Below, in pieces: positions 7,773-18,887 of a stretch of 19,285 bases of DNA. The stretch comes from Verrucomicrobia bacterium 12-59-8 (GTDB taxonomy: Bacteria > Verrucomicrobiota > Verrucomicrobiae > Verrucomicrobiales > Verrucomicrobiaceae): NCBI GenBank assembly GCA_002279765.1, contig NCCR01000160.1:1-19285 (forward strand), written 5' to 3'. Both the position numbers and the translations under genes were made by a program. Within the stretch, counting starts at the first letter, position 1. Every line of letters starts with the position of its first letter. Below the pieces are notes generated by a model. It saw only the letters and a list, made by a program, of their open reading frames with translations. It did no database searches and was not told where the DNA came from.

Positions 7773-7890
7773 ATGGGGTGCCATGTGCCCCGCTTGACCT
7801 CACCTTGACGTGCGTTCGCTCAGTGTGCCGGTTTTATCCCGGCATTTTTGTTCCTTGTGCGGACGCCGCTCCCGTTCAATGCCTACGTCC

Positions 7891-8850
7891 ATGATTTTCG
7901 CTTACTACCTGCACGACCTCAGCCCGTTTGTGATCAAGTTCACGGACAAGATCGCCATTCATTGGTATGGACTGGCCTACGTGCTGGGATTTTACCTCAC
8001 CTACCGAGTGATGTTCTTCCTCGCCCAGCGCGGGCTTTCCGAGATCAAGCCGGAGGCGGTGGCGGATTTCATCACGCTGGTGTCGCTCTTCGGCCTCGTG
8101 CTGGGCGGGCGGCTCGGCTACATGCTGCTGTACAACTTTGACGAGTTTGTGCATGCGCCGTGGACGTTCTTCCTGCTGAATCAGGGGGGCATGGCAAGCC
8201 ACGGTGGCATCGCGGGAGTCACGCTCTTCTGCGGCTGGTATGCGTGGAAGCACAAGATCTCCTGGGCGGGCATTGGTGACTCCATCGTATGCGGTGCGCC
8301 GCTGGGGGTGTTTCTGGGCCGCATCGCGAACTTCATCAATGGCGAGCTGTTTGGCCGCGTGACCACGGTGCCTTGGGCGGTGAAGTTTCCGACGGAGCTG
8401 CTGCATGAGGACTTCTACCGCCAGGGCGGGCAGCCAGGGCTTATCCCCGAAGGTTTGCAGCACAGCCCGGAGATCATCGCCTACTTTGAGAAGTATCGTG
8501 GCGGGCGCGCGGAACTGGCGGAGATCCTGCATCCGCGTCATCCCTCCCAGCTTTATGAGGCACTCGGCGAAGGCCTGCTGCTCAGTGCCATCCTGATCTT
8601 CATTCGTCTGCGCTTTCCCCGGCTGCGCCAGGGCATCATCGCCGGCCTGTTCTTCATCCTCTATGCCATCGCCCGCATCGCCCTGGAGTTTGTGCGGCAG
8701 CCGGACAGCGGTTCCACGATGATCATGGGCCTGACCAAGGGGCAGTTCTTCTCCACCTTCATGTTCATCGTCGGTGGGGTGTTCATCGCCTACGGCATCA
8801 TCTGGGGCAAAAGCCCGCCTGGGAAGGCTCCCGTGGCTGAAAAGGCCTGA
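7891..8850 (+). CDS. lgt: Prolipoprotein diacylglyceryl transferase Lgt
   Basis: Lgt transfers diacylglycerol from phosphatidylglycerol to the lipobox cysteine of prolipoproteins in the inner membrane, the first step of lipoprotein maturation. The 319-residue product has the expected multi-pass layout. Conserved pieces are HWYGLAYVLGF (24-34), GGRLGYMLLYN (72-82), GMASHGG with His104, the family signature GRIANFINGELFG (143-155), HPSQLYEALGEG (217-228), and ALEFVRQPD near the end. An in-frame ATG at 7879 would add four residues, and the open frame extends to 7810. The ATG at 7891 is preferred because MIFAYYLHDL starts close to where homologues begin. No good ribosome binding site is present for either. 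It is separated from purH by about 180 bases. Confidence 0.96.
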   Translation: MIFAYYLHDLSPFVIKFTDKIAIHWYGLAYVLGFYLTYRVMFFLAQRGLSEIKPEAVADFITLVSLFGLVLGGRLGYMLLYNFDEFVHAPWTFFLLNQGGMASHGGIAGVTLFCGWYAWKHKISWAGIGDSIVCGAPLGVFLGRIANFINGELFGRVTTVPWAVKFPTELLHEDFYRQGGQPGLIPEGLQHSPEIIAYFEKYRGGRAELAEILHPRHPSQLYEALGEGLLLSAILIFIRLRFPRLRQGIIAGLFFILYAIARIALEFVRQPDSGSTMIMGLTKGQFFSTFMFIVGGVFIAYGIIWGKSPPGKAPVAEKA

Positions 8851-8937
8851 TGCGGGTGGTCTCAGGAATGATTTTTCACCTTTCCCACACGAAAGCTGAA
8901 TCGGGCGGCGTTAGGCTAGTCGAATTCACCTGATTGC

Positions 8938-9513
8938 ATGGAAGCCGCCTTTGACTGGAAACGCACCTTTAACCAACTCGCTCCGCAGTTGGTGATGTAT
9001 GCGCGTCAGCTCGTCGATTCCAAGGCCGACGCCGAAGACGTCGTCCAGCAGGCCTTCGTGCGCTGGTGGCGGCGCTTTCCGGAGGGTGACGCCAGCCACA
9101 TTCCTCTGCTCTACGCCGCCGTGCGTACCATTGCCCTGGATCAGCGCCGCTCTGACCACCGCCGGATGAACCGGGAGGCCAAGTCCGACATCGCGGTGGC
9201 AGGTGAAAACACTCCCGCCTTTGATCCCAAGCCCGAACAGAAAGAGACCGCCGCCATCGTCGAGAAAGCGCTGCAAGCCCTGCCCGAGGAGCAGCGTGAA
9301 GTGATCACGCTCAAGCTCTGGGGCGACCTCACCTTCCAGGAAATCGCCGCACTGACCGGCTGCTCGATCAACACCGTCTCCGGCCGCTACCGTTACGCCC
9401 TGCAGGCGCTGCACAAGAAGCTCGGGCACCTGCGCGCCGATCTCCTCGGCGAATCCACCTCTCCCGCAATTAACATCCTACCCTTCACCTCTCCCAGAGA
9501 GGCAATGTCATGA
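8938..9513 (+). CDS. ECF-type RNA polymerase sigma factor
   Basis: The 191-residue protein has sigma region 2 at about residues 10-75 (ADAEDVVQQAFVRWWRR, then LLYAAVRTIALDQRRSDHRR). Region 4 is at about 108-162 (ALQALPEEQREVITLKLWGD followed by a helix-turn-helix at 131-150, LTFQEIAALTGCSINTVSGR). It lacks regions 1 and 3, as extracytoplasmic-function sigma factors do. It would direct RNA polymerase to a small regulon; the target promoter sequence cannot be deduced here. A tail of about 25 residues follows region 4. Its stop overlaps the start of the next gene by four bases (ATGA), so translation is coupled, as is usual for sigma/anti-sigma pairs. Confidence 0.93.
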   Translation: MEAAFDWKRTFNQLAPQLVMYARQLVDSKADAEDVVQQAFVRWWRRFPEGDASHIPLLYAAVRTIALDQRRSDHRRMNREAKSDIAVAGENTPAFDPKPEQKETAAIVEKALQALPEEQREVITLKLWGDLTFQEIAALTGCSINTVSGRYRYALQALHKKLGHLRADLLGESTSPAINILPFTSPREAMS

Positions 9514-9989
9514 ACAACGACCTGAACGACACCCAACTCGAAAACATGCTGCGTGGCATTGCGCCGGCAGCAGCCTCTCCCGCCCTGGTGCAGCGGGTCG
9601 ATGACGAACTGAAGCTGGACATGAGCTGGCTCAGCACCAGCCGCCGGAAACCCCAGCACCTGCCGCGCTGGCTTATGTCTGCGGGATGGGCATCTATGGG
9701 GGCGGCGGCCGCCATCGCCGTGATGAGCTACCTGCCGCAGCAGCCGGGCACCCAAGCAATCGCCGCCACCTCCACCACCGCACCTGTCGTAATTACCGGC
9801 TCCACCATTCGTGAGTGGGATGACGAGCAAGACAATGGCATACACCACGGCCGCAACCGCATGGACGAGAAGCTGGCCCTCGTCGTCTCCAGCGAGCTGG
9901 GGACGTGGGTGGATCCCCGCTACGGCTCGCAATTGACCATGGAGATCCCCAGCCGGCAGAACCTCTTGCTGCCCGTCTCTTACAAGTAA
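9510..9989 (+). CDS. Single-pass membrane protein, probable anti-sigma partner
   Basis: The 159-residue product starts within the sigma gene's last codons (ATGA overlap). It has a cytoplasmic-like N-terminal 52 residues (LENMLRGIAPAAASPALVQR), one membrane segment at about 53-75 (RWLMSAGWASMGAAAAIAVM), and a polar outer domain with Thr/Ser-rich linker. This layout and position fit an anti-sigma factor that holds the ECF sigma at the membrane. It contains no cysteine at all, so it is not a zinc-binding (HxxxCxxC) anti-sigma protein, and I see no other named anti-sigma domain. The role is inferred mainly from context. The gene is followed by a strong bidirectional terminator. Confidence 0.75.
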   Translation: MNNDLNDTQLENMLRGIAPAAASPALVQRVDDELKLDMSWLSTSRRKPQHLPRWLMSAGWASMGAAAAIAVMSYLPQQPGTQAIAATSTTAPVVITGSTIREWDDEQDNGIHHGRNRMDEKLALVVSSELGTWVDPRYGSQLTMEIPSRQNLLLPVSYK

Positions 9990-10054
9990 ACAAGGCCCCA
10001 ACCTCCCTTCCCGCCGCCTCGGGCGAGAGATTGAGAGTGACACCTCAAAACGTA

Positions 10055-10091
10055 AAAAGCGGCGATAACTCATTGAGCTATCGCCGCTTTT
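10055..10091. terminator. Bidirectional intrinsic terminator
   Basis: AAAAGCGGCGATA at 10055-10067 and TATCGCCGCTTTT at 10079-10091 are perfect reverse complements, giving a 13-base-pair stem with an 11-base loop. The A-run on one side and T-run on the other make it work in both directions. It lies between the convergent ends of the anti-sigma-like gene (plus) and the glutathione peroxidase gene (minus). Confidence 0.9.
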
Positions 10092-10112
10092 GTTAAATGA
10101 TATAGCTGTCCG

Positions 10113-10664
10113 TTACTTCGCTGCCAGGGCTTCCTTGATCGCGGCCACCACTGCAGGGGCATCGGGTTTGTCACCGGGCTCGAAGCGTTTCAGGATCTTG
10201 CCATCACGGCCAATGAGGAACTTGCCGAAGTTCCATTTCACATCTCCTGGGAAAGGAGAGGTAGGGCCGGTGAGCACCTGATACAGCGGGCTCTTGTCTG
10301 CACCTTTCACTACGAGCTTGTCAAACATCGGGAAGGTCACCTTGTACTTGAGGGAGCAGAACTCCTTGATCTCGGCATTCGTGCCGGGCTCCTGACCACC
10401 GAAGTCGTTGCAAGGAAAGCCGAGCACGGCCAGACCGTCCTTCTTGAATTCCTGGTTGAGCTGTTCGAGCTGCGCATACTGCGGCGTCTTGCCGCACTTC
10501 GAGGCGACATTCACGATCAGCATGACCTTGCCATGATAATCCTTCAGGGAAGTGTCTTTGCCATCGATGTCTTTCAGCGGTACATCGTAAACGGATTTAG
10601 GGGCGTCCGCCGCGTGGAGTGCAACGGCAAGCAGGAGGGTGGAGGCGAGGGTGAGAAGTTTCAT
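10113..10664 (-). CDS. Exported glutathione peroxidase family protein
   Basis: The 183-residue product belongs to the GPx family, thiol peroxidases that reduce hydrogen peroxide and lipid hydroperoxides. The catalytic tetrad is intact: Cys57 in NVASKCGKT, Gln91 in FGGQEPGT, and Trp144-Asn145 in KWNFGKFL. The peroxidatic residue is an ordinary Cys, not Sec. Cys85 (FPCN) and Cys103 are also present. The N-terminus MKLLTLASTLLLAVALHAADA is a typical signal peptide, so the enzyme probably acts outside the cytoplasm. This differs from the usual cytosolic bacterial GPx. The ATG at 10664 is chosen because it opens the signal peptide; the frame extends upstream to 10724 without good support. It shares the terminator at 10055-10091 with the convergent gene. 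Confidence 0.93.
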   Translation of the reverse strand: MKLLTLASTLLLAVALHAADAPKSVYDVPLKDIDGKDTSLKDYHGKVMLIVNVASKCGKTPQYAQLEQLNQEFKKDGLAVLGFPCNDFGGQEPGTNAEIKEFCSLKYKVTFPMFDKLVVKGADKSPLYQVLTGPTSPFPGDVKWNFGKFLIGRDGKILKRFEPGDKPDAPAVVAAIKEALAAK

Positions 10665-10731
10665 GGGACGACATCTACGTTGCTGGACCTTGCAGTGTTG
10701 CGGGCCAATGAGGAAGAGACTCAAGTCCTAC

Positions 10732-13700
10732 TCACGGCGGCCCCATCACCTTCAGATGCACAAAGCGGCGACTGCCGCCGCCGATGGGAATCGTGGCCTT
10801 CACCTGCTGCACGGTGCCGTCGTCGGAGAGAATCGTTTCACTCACGCCCGTGTTTTGCCAGTCATTGGCCAGCGTGTCAGTCCATTCCACGGTGAAGACG
10901 GCACCCGCATTCAGAGCACTAACGCTGCGCGTGTAGCTGAACTCGAAGATCACCCCGCTGCGAGCGATGCTGGCGGGCAACGAACTCGCGGTGGCAGGAT
11001 TCAGATGGCAGGCCCATTCGAGGAGATTGGACAGGCCGTCATGGTCAAGATCAAAGGTGTCTGCAGCATTGCCGCTGTTATCCACCGTGCCAAAATGCGT
11101 CCATCGCCAGTTCTGCTGGGGGGTCATCGCGGTGATCTTTAACTCGGTTCTCATGGAGTAATAAGCTGCGCTCAAGGCACCGGAGATCGCGGTAGTATTT
11201 AAGTCCACTACCGCGCCATATTCCACGCCTGCATTATACTCCTGCCCGGGAACGAAAGTGTTTGAGGGCACCTGCATGTTCACAGAGTTGGTGCCCGGCG
11301 ATGAGGAAGCAAACACGGTCGGATTCTCAACTATGCCGCCGATCCAAGCATCAATGAAATCCTCCGCATGTGTGCCATAAGCAGAGAATGAGTTGGACGT
11401 GATGACAAGGGCTTGTTCGGGAGCGATGTAATACTTGCCGCCTGACCAGGTTCCGCCGGTGAGATTCATCATGGGCAGCGTTGGATAGACATCTCCGGTG
11501 AGGTTCAGCGCGACATCGGTCCCTTCCACATTGACAGTGTATGTGCCGCTGCCAAACCGTGCGTCCATATCGGCGAGTGTGGGCGAGCCCCAGTCGTTGG
11601 CGTTCGGCCAGCCGTAGCGCCACCAGTCGTTGTTACAATTGTAGATCAACCGCCCCCCGTGGTGTAACTCCGGAACCTGAGACAAGTGAAATGCGGTGAA
11701 AGGTCCGGTGACGGTTGGACTCTCCCGAAGGGCGAGTATGTTCATGCCGATGACGTTCACGCTGAATCCATAAGGGCCGCCGTAAGTTTCAGATTGCGGA
11801 GTAGGATTGGGAATCACATGGCTGGCAGAGTCCTGAATGTGTTCGATGGTCTTGCTTATCAGCACGTTTTGCACCTGATAGGCAACTGGATCGCCCTCAT
11901 AGCGCACAAGCGCGACATCGTAAGTCCCGCTGCTGTTGAGGAACCATCCGCCCAGCACGATCCGGCCATCGCCCTGCACCAACACGCCGCTGGCGAAGGC
12001 GTCCGGACTGCAAAGATAGGACGTCACTCTGCCATCGGCGTGGAAGCTTGTGTCCAGGCTGCCATCCAGGTTGAATCGAGCCAGGGCGAACTGGGAATCG
12101 CCTTCAAGCGTCGCGTTTCCAGAGACAAGAATCTTGCTGTTGGTCTGAAAGGCTAGGCCGTTTCCCTCGGCATAGGAGCCGCCGAATCCTGTCGTCACGA
12201 TGCCGGTGCCATCAAGGGTGGTGTCCAGGTCGCCGTCGCTAGTGTAGCGTACGAGTGCCATCTGCCCGATGGCGTTCACCGTGCGGCCACCGATTACGAT
12301 GCGTTCCTCGGTATCCAGCTTCATCCGCCACGCACAGCCACGCTCGCCGCCGATCTCCGTCGTCAGCACCTTGCCATTGGTGCCAAAGCTGGTGTCCAGC
12401 GTGCCATTGGGGAGGAAGCGTGCCAGCACAAAACCTCGGAGGCCTCCTCCTGCGTGGTCGCCTTCCGAGTCTCCTGAAACCACAATGCCGCCAGCGCTTT
12501 GTACCGCCACGCTGTTGCCATATTCGAAGCCACCGAAATCGAGCGCGACCACGCCCGTGCCTCCAAAGCTGGTATCGAGGTTGCCGCCGGGATTGTACCG
12601 GACCACCACCAAATCATTCCCATTCGTGCCGACCACCAGTATCTTGCCATCAGGCGCGACGATCAAGCCGGTTCCCTCGTCACTGCTTCCGCCTAGATCG
12701 GTGATGGCCTTGCCATCGCCGTCGAAGGTCGGGTCCAAGTCGCCATTCTTGTCATAGCGCAGCAGGGCGAGATCGACGCCTGAACTTCCGACGACAAGGA
12801 TCTTACCATCCTGCTGCAAGGCCACATTCAGCACGTACACATTCTGGGCGATGGCGCTGGTGGCGGTGTTGAATGTGTCATCCACGCTGCCATCGGCATT
12901 GTACCGGCGCAGCACCACATCCCGTGTACCGTCCACAACTCCGTGATCGGTGCTGGTTGCGATGATGATCTTGCCATCGCACTGCTGCACCATGCTCATG
13001 TCGCTCCCCTCGCTGTCGCCGGCTTCGGTGGTCGCATGTCCCGTGCCGTTGAAGGTGATGTCAGGTGCCCCAGGCAAGGGGGCGGAGGTTGATACTGCAA
13101 AGTTGTCGGCATAAACAGAGCCGCCGGGCACGACGAGTCCCTCGGAAAAGGCTCCCACGCTGACCTGGAAACCCAGGTTATGCGTCAGTTTCCACAGACC
13201 GTTGCGCATGTTGCCACCGCCGGACGGCCCCACGCCAAAGGTGCCGTACATCTGCCACTGGTAGCCGTTGCTGCTGCCGTCCGGGTCATAGTAGGCGGTG
13301 AACAACTGCGTCACGGGATCGTAGCTGAGGCGCACGGAACCGGTGGTGACGGCGGAATGGTCGGAAGGTATGGTGCGGGGCAGCACCTCATGATCATCCT
13401 CGGCGTTGACAGCCGTGGTGTGCAGGGCGGAAAGAAATCCACTCGTGCCACCCTCAGGGGGGCCGCGGTAGAGCTCCACATAGATTCTGTCGTCAGCGTT
13501 CTCCAGGCTCGTCACGCTGATGCCCACGCTGGCGTTTTTGTAGGTGGTGGTGCTTTCAGGTTTGTAGCCGGTGGGACTGAGGGTGTTGACCACATCCAGC
13601 ACAACGTCGAAGGCATCAAAACTGCCTGCGGTGTTGAGCGTCCAGGAACCGCCCGTTCACTTCGGACAAAGACGCCCCGCCATTGAGGTCGTCTGGGGCA

Positions 13701-14812
13701 TCCCATTTCGCTGCGTCACGCGCATTGTCATCAAAGTTCTCCGAACCCGACAGTACCGTCGTGCAATGTCGTATCACATTGGCGGTGTAGGTGTTGGTCA
13801 AGTATCCATCTTGGGAGGCAATACCGATGGAGATCAAATTGGAGCCTACATGCAGCGGCACGTCCGCGCTGGCGGTGCCTGAGGCGACGGCTGCGCCATT
13901 CACCGTCAAAGTAGCATTGCTGAAAGTGGTGGATGGCGTCACCGTGACCGATGTCGTGTCATTGGACACACAGGTCAGATAGTTAATCGTGCCGCCGTCA
14001 AACTGAGGCGAGAGCACACCGGAACTGAGGGAAAGCGCCGAAAGGGCCAAGGTCCTCGCGACGAAGTTGTCCGCATAGACCGCACCACTGGCGACCACCT
14101 GGCCCTCGGAAAAGCCCCCGACACTGACCTTGAAGCCCAAGTTCTGCGACAATTGCCATGGGCTGTTGAGGGTGGTGCCGCCTCCGAAGGCACCCACACC
14201 AAAACTGCCATAGACCTGCCACTGGAAGCCGTCGTCACTGCCAGTCGTATCGTAGTAGGCGGTGAATATCTTTGAGACGGGATCATAACTCAGCCGAACT
14301 GAAGCCGTCGTGACGGACCCGTGGGCAGTGGGGATCGTGTATGGAAGGACCTCTCCCCCGGCTGCAGCGGAGCTCAGCACCGCCAGAAAGCCCTTCCCAT
14401 CAGTCAAGTTGCCGCCGCGAAAGAGTTCAATAAAGATGCTGTCCTCCGCATTCTCCAAGCTCGTTACCACCAAGCCGATCGATGCGTTGGTATGATCACC
14501 GCTGGGATTGACATTATTCGACACATCCAGGGTGACGTCGAAGACAGCGGAATTGGGCGATGTGTTCAGCACCCAGGGCCGCACCGCCTCATCAATACCA
14601 TTGACGGTATCCGGCGTGGCCACCCGATACTCCAGTCTGCCATTGGCCTCCACAAGCGAAGCTCCGCCGCTGATGGCATCAGTCCCCCAACTGGCCGCGT
14701 TTTTGCTGTTGTCATTGAAGTCGTCGCTGCCGGAGAGTTGGGCACGCAGAGCCCCACCGCTAATCCAAAACATGGCGGCAATCAGAAGGATGTGACGGGT
14801 GGATGCGGACAT
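10732..14812 (-). pseudogene. Secreted delta-60 propeller protein gene, frameshifted by a deletion
   Basis: Two frames make one gene. The first (14812-13616, 398 residues) has a signal peptide (1-24), a jellyroll-like domain A (about 27-252) and a cadherin-like beta-sandwich (about 255-348). It then starts a second copy of domain A that derails after NGR at residue 388. The second frame resumes at SWTLNTAGSFDAF (from 13647) and runs to 10732. It completes domain A2, then carries seven delta-60 blades (about 11887-13065; unit core D-x2-LxRYxxDGxLDxTF), a further secreted region and a C-terminus with LDHDGLSNLLEWACHLNP. Comparing the two A copies, 60 bases should lie between NGR and Trp but only 4 remain, so about 56 bases are missing. 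The intact product would be a large cell-surface or secreted protein of about 1,380 residues. Function is unknown. ATG 14812 opens the signal peptide. Confidence 0.8.
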
Positions 14813-15161
14813 GTTTGAGGCGGTTTGGGATTAGGAAAATCGGCAGATCAAAGGCGCGTGTGCTAAGCAAGAAATTGACCAGACTTGCAGGTAGTTTACC
14901 ACAATTAGGATGGGTTATATTCGAGGTCGGCAGGCTCTGTCTAGAATAAACACCTTCCCGTGATCGACCTGAATCGCCTTGGCGGCTGAGGGGTGCAGGA
15001 AAGGCGAAAACTGGTTTGAGGACATGGTGTAGGGCTCCGTCCGCCTCAGGATCGCTTGAGAGCCGGTAGAGCAAGGAGCCCCGCGTGTCCTCGCCCACCA
15101 GCACAATCACAGCCTGGGGGAAAACACCGTTTCAGAACGCCGAATCTAACCTGATCCGCCG
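14813..15161. other. Intergenic region upstream of the delta-60 gene
   Basis: About 350 bases with no gene I can support. On the minus strand a protein-like stretch (VLVGEDTRGSLLYRL, near 15109-15065) and another in a different frame (SAAKAIQVDHGKVFILD, near 15000-14945) suggest decayed coding sequence. No family is recognisable and the frames do not join cleanly. I found no convincing -35/-10 pair for the delta-60 gene in the 150 bases before it. Confidence 0.35.
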
Positions 15162-15277
15162 TTATTGTACCGGAGGAGGGAGGACTTTAAGGCGGACGAA
15201 GCGGCGGCCGGTGCTGCTGACGGGCAGCGTGGTTTTCACCTGCTGCAGGAGGCCGTTGTCGGAGAGGATCACCTCGC

Positions 15278-15287
<10 letters not shown>
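15162..15287 (-). pseudogene. C-terminal scrap of a delta-60-type secreted protein
   Basis: Reading the minus strand from about 15287 gives 41 codons (beginning GEVSEVILSDNGLLQQVK and ending LKVLPPPVQ) and then TAA at 15162-15164. This aligns without gaps to the last 39 residues of the large delta-60 protein encoded at 10732-14812 (SETILSDDGTVQQVK and FVHLKVMGPP). I count 23 identities over 39 positions. Nothing upstream in this frame belongs to such a protein, because the scrap runs straight into the 3' end of glgB, overlapping its last codons. It is therefore the remnant of a paralogue whose body was lost by deletion or left behind by recombination at the glgB end. Confidence 0.75.
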
Positions 15288-17449
<2,162 letters not shown>

Positions 17450-17458
17450 CAAAGCCAC

Positions 17459-18439
17459 TCATGGAGCCTTTCGACCAGAAAGCAACGGCTCTAGCATCTC
17501 CTGCACGATTCGTGACCACGCCAGCCGCACCATCATGTACCGCTGCATCTTCCGAGTCTGGACGGCTGCGTTCGCCTTGATCTTGCGCGCGAGGGACTTG
17601 GGGGTGGTCGTGAGCTTGAAAAAGGTGGCACCCACCGCCACCTCTCGATGTGCCGGAATGTCAGAGCAGAACACCGGGACGCCGTGCAGTACGCCTTCGA
17701 TCAAAGGCAGGCCGTAGCCTTCCTGCGTGCTGGGCAGAAAGAGCAGGTCCGCCATGTGGTATAGGCTGCGCACGTCGTTGTCAGTTAGGGCGGATGTTTC
17801 ACCCAGAAAGAGCACGCGTTTGGCCACCCCAAGTTCTTTGGCGAGCAGCTTCAGTTCACGAAAATACTGCGCGCCATCCGTTTGATGTGGGTCCGGTGCC
17901 GCCGTGACGAGGTACAGCGCCTCGGGCAGTTCCGCGAGCAGCCGCAGACCCAGCTCAATGTTCTTCCTCCGCACAAAGCGCGTTGGCTGCAAGAGCACGA
18001 GACCGGCGTGTTCAAGCTTCAGCTCGCGCACGCGTTCGGTGAGGCCGAGAACGGCGCACGAATCGCAGCCATTGGGAATGACGTGAACCGGCTCCTGCGT
18101 CACCCTGGCGTAGTCCAGCCGCCGAAACTCCGACACCGCCACATGGACGGCCTGCGGCACCTGGGCGGACCAGCGCACATCATGCACCCAATTGACCCAG
18201 CGGATGTCCGGGCGGGAATACGTGAGGGCGATGAGCTTCTTCGTCCAGGCGAGATCGAAGGGCATGGTGAAGACATTGTGGACGATGACGGCATCCCAGG
18301 GCGCCAGGTGCCATTCCCCCCGTGTGAGGATCTCCACCTCATGCCCCAGCAGACGCAGCGCGGCCGCTTGCTCGCCAATCACACGCTCCACGCCACCGAT
18401 GACGGGAGGTTTTGAGTAATGAAGAATGGCGATGAGCAT
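17459..18439 (-). CDS. GT4-family glycosyltransferase
   Basis: The 326-residue product has the GT-B layout of retaining GT4 enzymes. The N-terminal half has GGVERV (15-20) near the start. The C-terminal donor-binding half has VIPNGCD (120-126), LQPTRFVRRKNIELG (150-164), and the E-x7-E signature EGYGLPLIE (Glu240, Glu248) followed by GVPVFCSDIPAHREV. At 326 residues it is shorter than glycogen synthase GlgA (about 480) and its first motif differs, so it is not GlgA. Linkage to glgB suggests a role in glucan or other saccharide assembly, or in the cell envelope; donor and acceptor are unknown. The ATG at 18439 follows an extended -10 promoter and a short leader. No Shine-Dalgarno site is visible. 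Confidence 0.9.
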   Translation of the reverse strand: MLIAILHYSKPPVIGGVERVIGEQAAALRLLGHEVEILTRGEWHLAPWDAVIVHNVFTMPFDLAWTKKLIALTYSRPDIRWVNWVHDVRWSAQVPQAVHVAVSEFRRLDYARVTQEPVHVIPNGCDSCAVLGLTERVRELKLEHAGLVLLQPTRFVRRKNIELGLRLLAELPEALYLVTAAPDPHQTDGAQYFRELKLLAKELGVAKRVLFLGETSALTDNDVRSLYHMADLLFLPSTQEGYGLPLIEGVLHGVPVFCSDIPAHREVAVGATFFKLTTTPKSLARKIKANAAVQTRKMQRYMMVRLAWSRIVQEMLEPLLSGRKAP

Positions 18440-18470
18440 TAATGGAGAGCGGGAATGACTATTTATGGAA

Positions 18471-18479
18471 ATTATAACA
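18471..18479 (-). promoter_or_regulatory. Extended -10 promoter for the glycosyltransferase-glgB operon
   Basis: On the minus strand the bases read TGTTATAAT, an exact TGnTATAAT extended -10. No good -35 is present at 16-18 bases, as is common when the extended -10 is used. The start point would be near 18464, leaving a leader of about 25 bases before the ATG at 18439. Confidence 0.5.
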
Positions 18480-18557
18480 ACGCGTGGAGGCGAGCGCCAT
18501 TTCGGTTTGGATTGAAATATTCGTAATCATTCCAGCTTCAAAAGGAACCAGCCCTGG

Positions 18558-18722
18558 CCCTCTAGGGTCGAACCCTCGTAGAGAACCACCTGCGAGTACC
18601 TCTATGCCAAATGGATGCCCGATCAAGTGGCCTTGGTTCATGAGGTAGAGATGTGGGAAAAGAGCAGGCAGTTCATTCAGATTGAGTAAGACAATACTCG
18701 GGCCCAATAGCTCACTTTTTTA
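18558..18722 (+). pseudogene. Degenerate tandem copy of the secreted-protein gene at 18888
   Basis: Codons from 18558 read PSRVEPS, then TAG, and continue to YLYAKWMPD, QFIQIE and TAA. They align without gaps, at a constant offset of 426 bases, to the downstream gene from Pro33 (PSKVEASK, KLFTPWMTND, QIIFFE). Over the first 21 codons I count 43 identical bases of 63, with Trp and Met codons conserved. In-frame stops at 18579, 18687 and 18708 kill it. Similarity fades after about 18722. An ATG at 18465 is in the same frame and near where a start would be expected, but the intervening sequence is no longer recognisable and has a further stop at 18513. Confidence 0.7.
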
Positions 18723-18848
18723 TCAGCAATCCTAAATGATGAGACCTGAGCAGCTACTGGGCTTTGGTTGACGAAAAGAAGGTGACGCCAAAACGCAGCG
18801 CCACTAACAAGCCCGCCAACCTCCTAGAAAAAAGAACACGCATGATGC

Positions 18849-18878
18849 TTGACATAATTCAGTATTTAACCCTATGAA
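18849..18878 (+). promoter_or_regulatory. Putative promoter of the gene at 18888
   Basis: A perfect TTGACA at 18849-18854 is followed after 18 bases by TATGAA at 18873-18878 (4 of 6 match to the -10). The ATG lies only nine bases after the -10, so the transcript would begin within a few bases of the start codon and be leaderless or nearly so. TATTTA at 18863-18868 is too close to the -35 to serve. Confidence 0.45.
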
Positions 18879-18887
18879 ATTAACACC

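Noticed and set aside
6322..7803. 493-residue minus-strand ORF opposite purH
   Set aside because: PurH motifs on the plus strand are complete; the antisense translation has shadow composition with many His/Gly/Val residues.
18560..18583. GGGTCGAACCC, resembling a tRNA T-arm
   Set aside because: No acceptor stem, D-arm or anticodon arm can be placed around it. The bases are explained by the PSRVEPS codons of the pseudogene copy.
18459..18707. 82-residue minus-strand ORF
   Set aside because: It reads as the antisense of the degenerate tandem copy; its resemblance to the antisense of the gene at 18888 arises from that duplication. It also overlaps the glycosyltransferase promoter.
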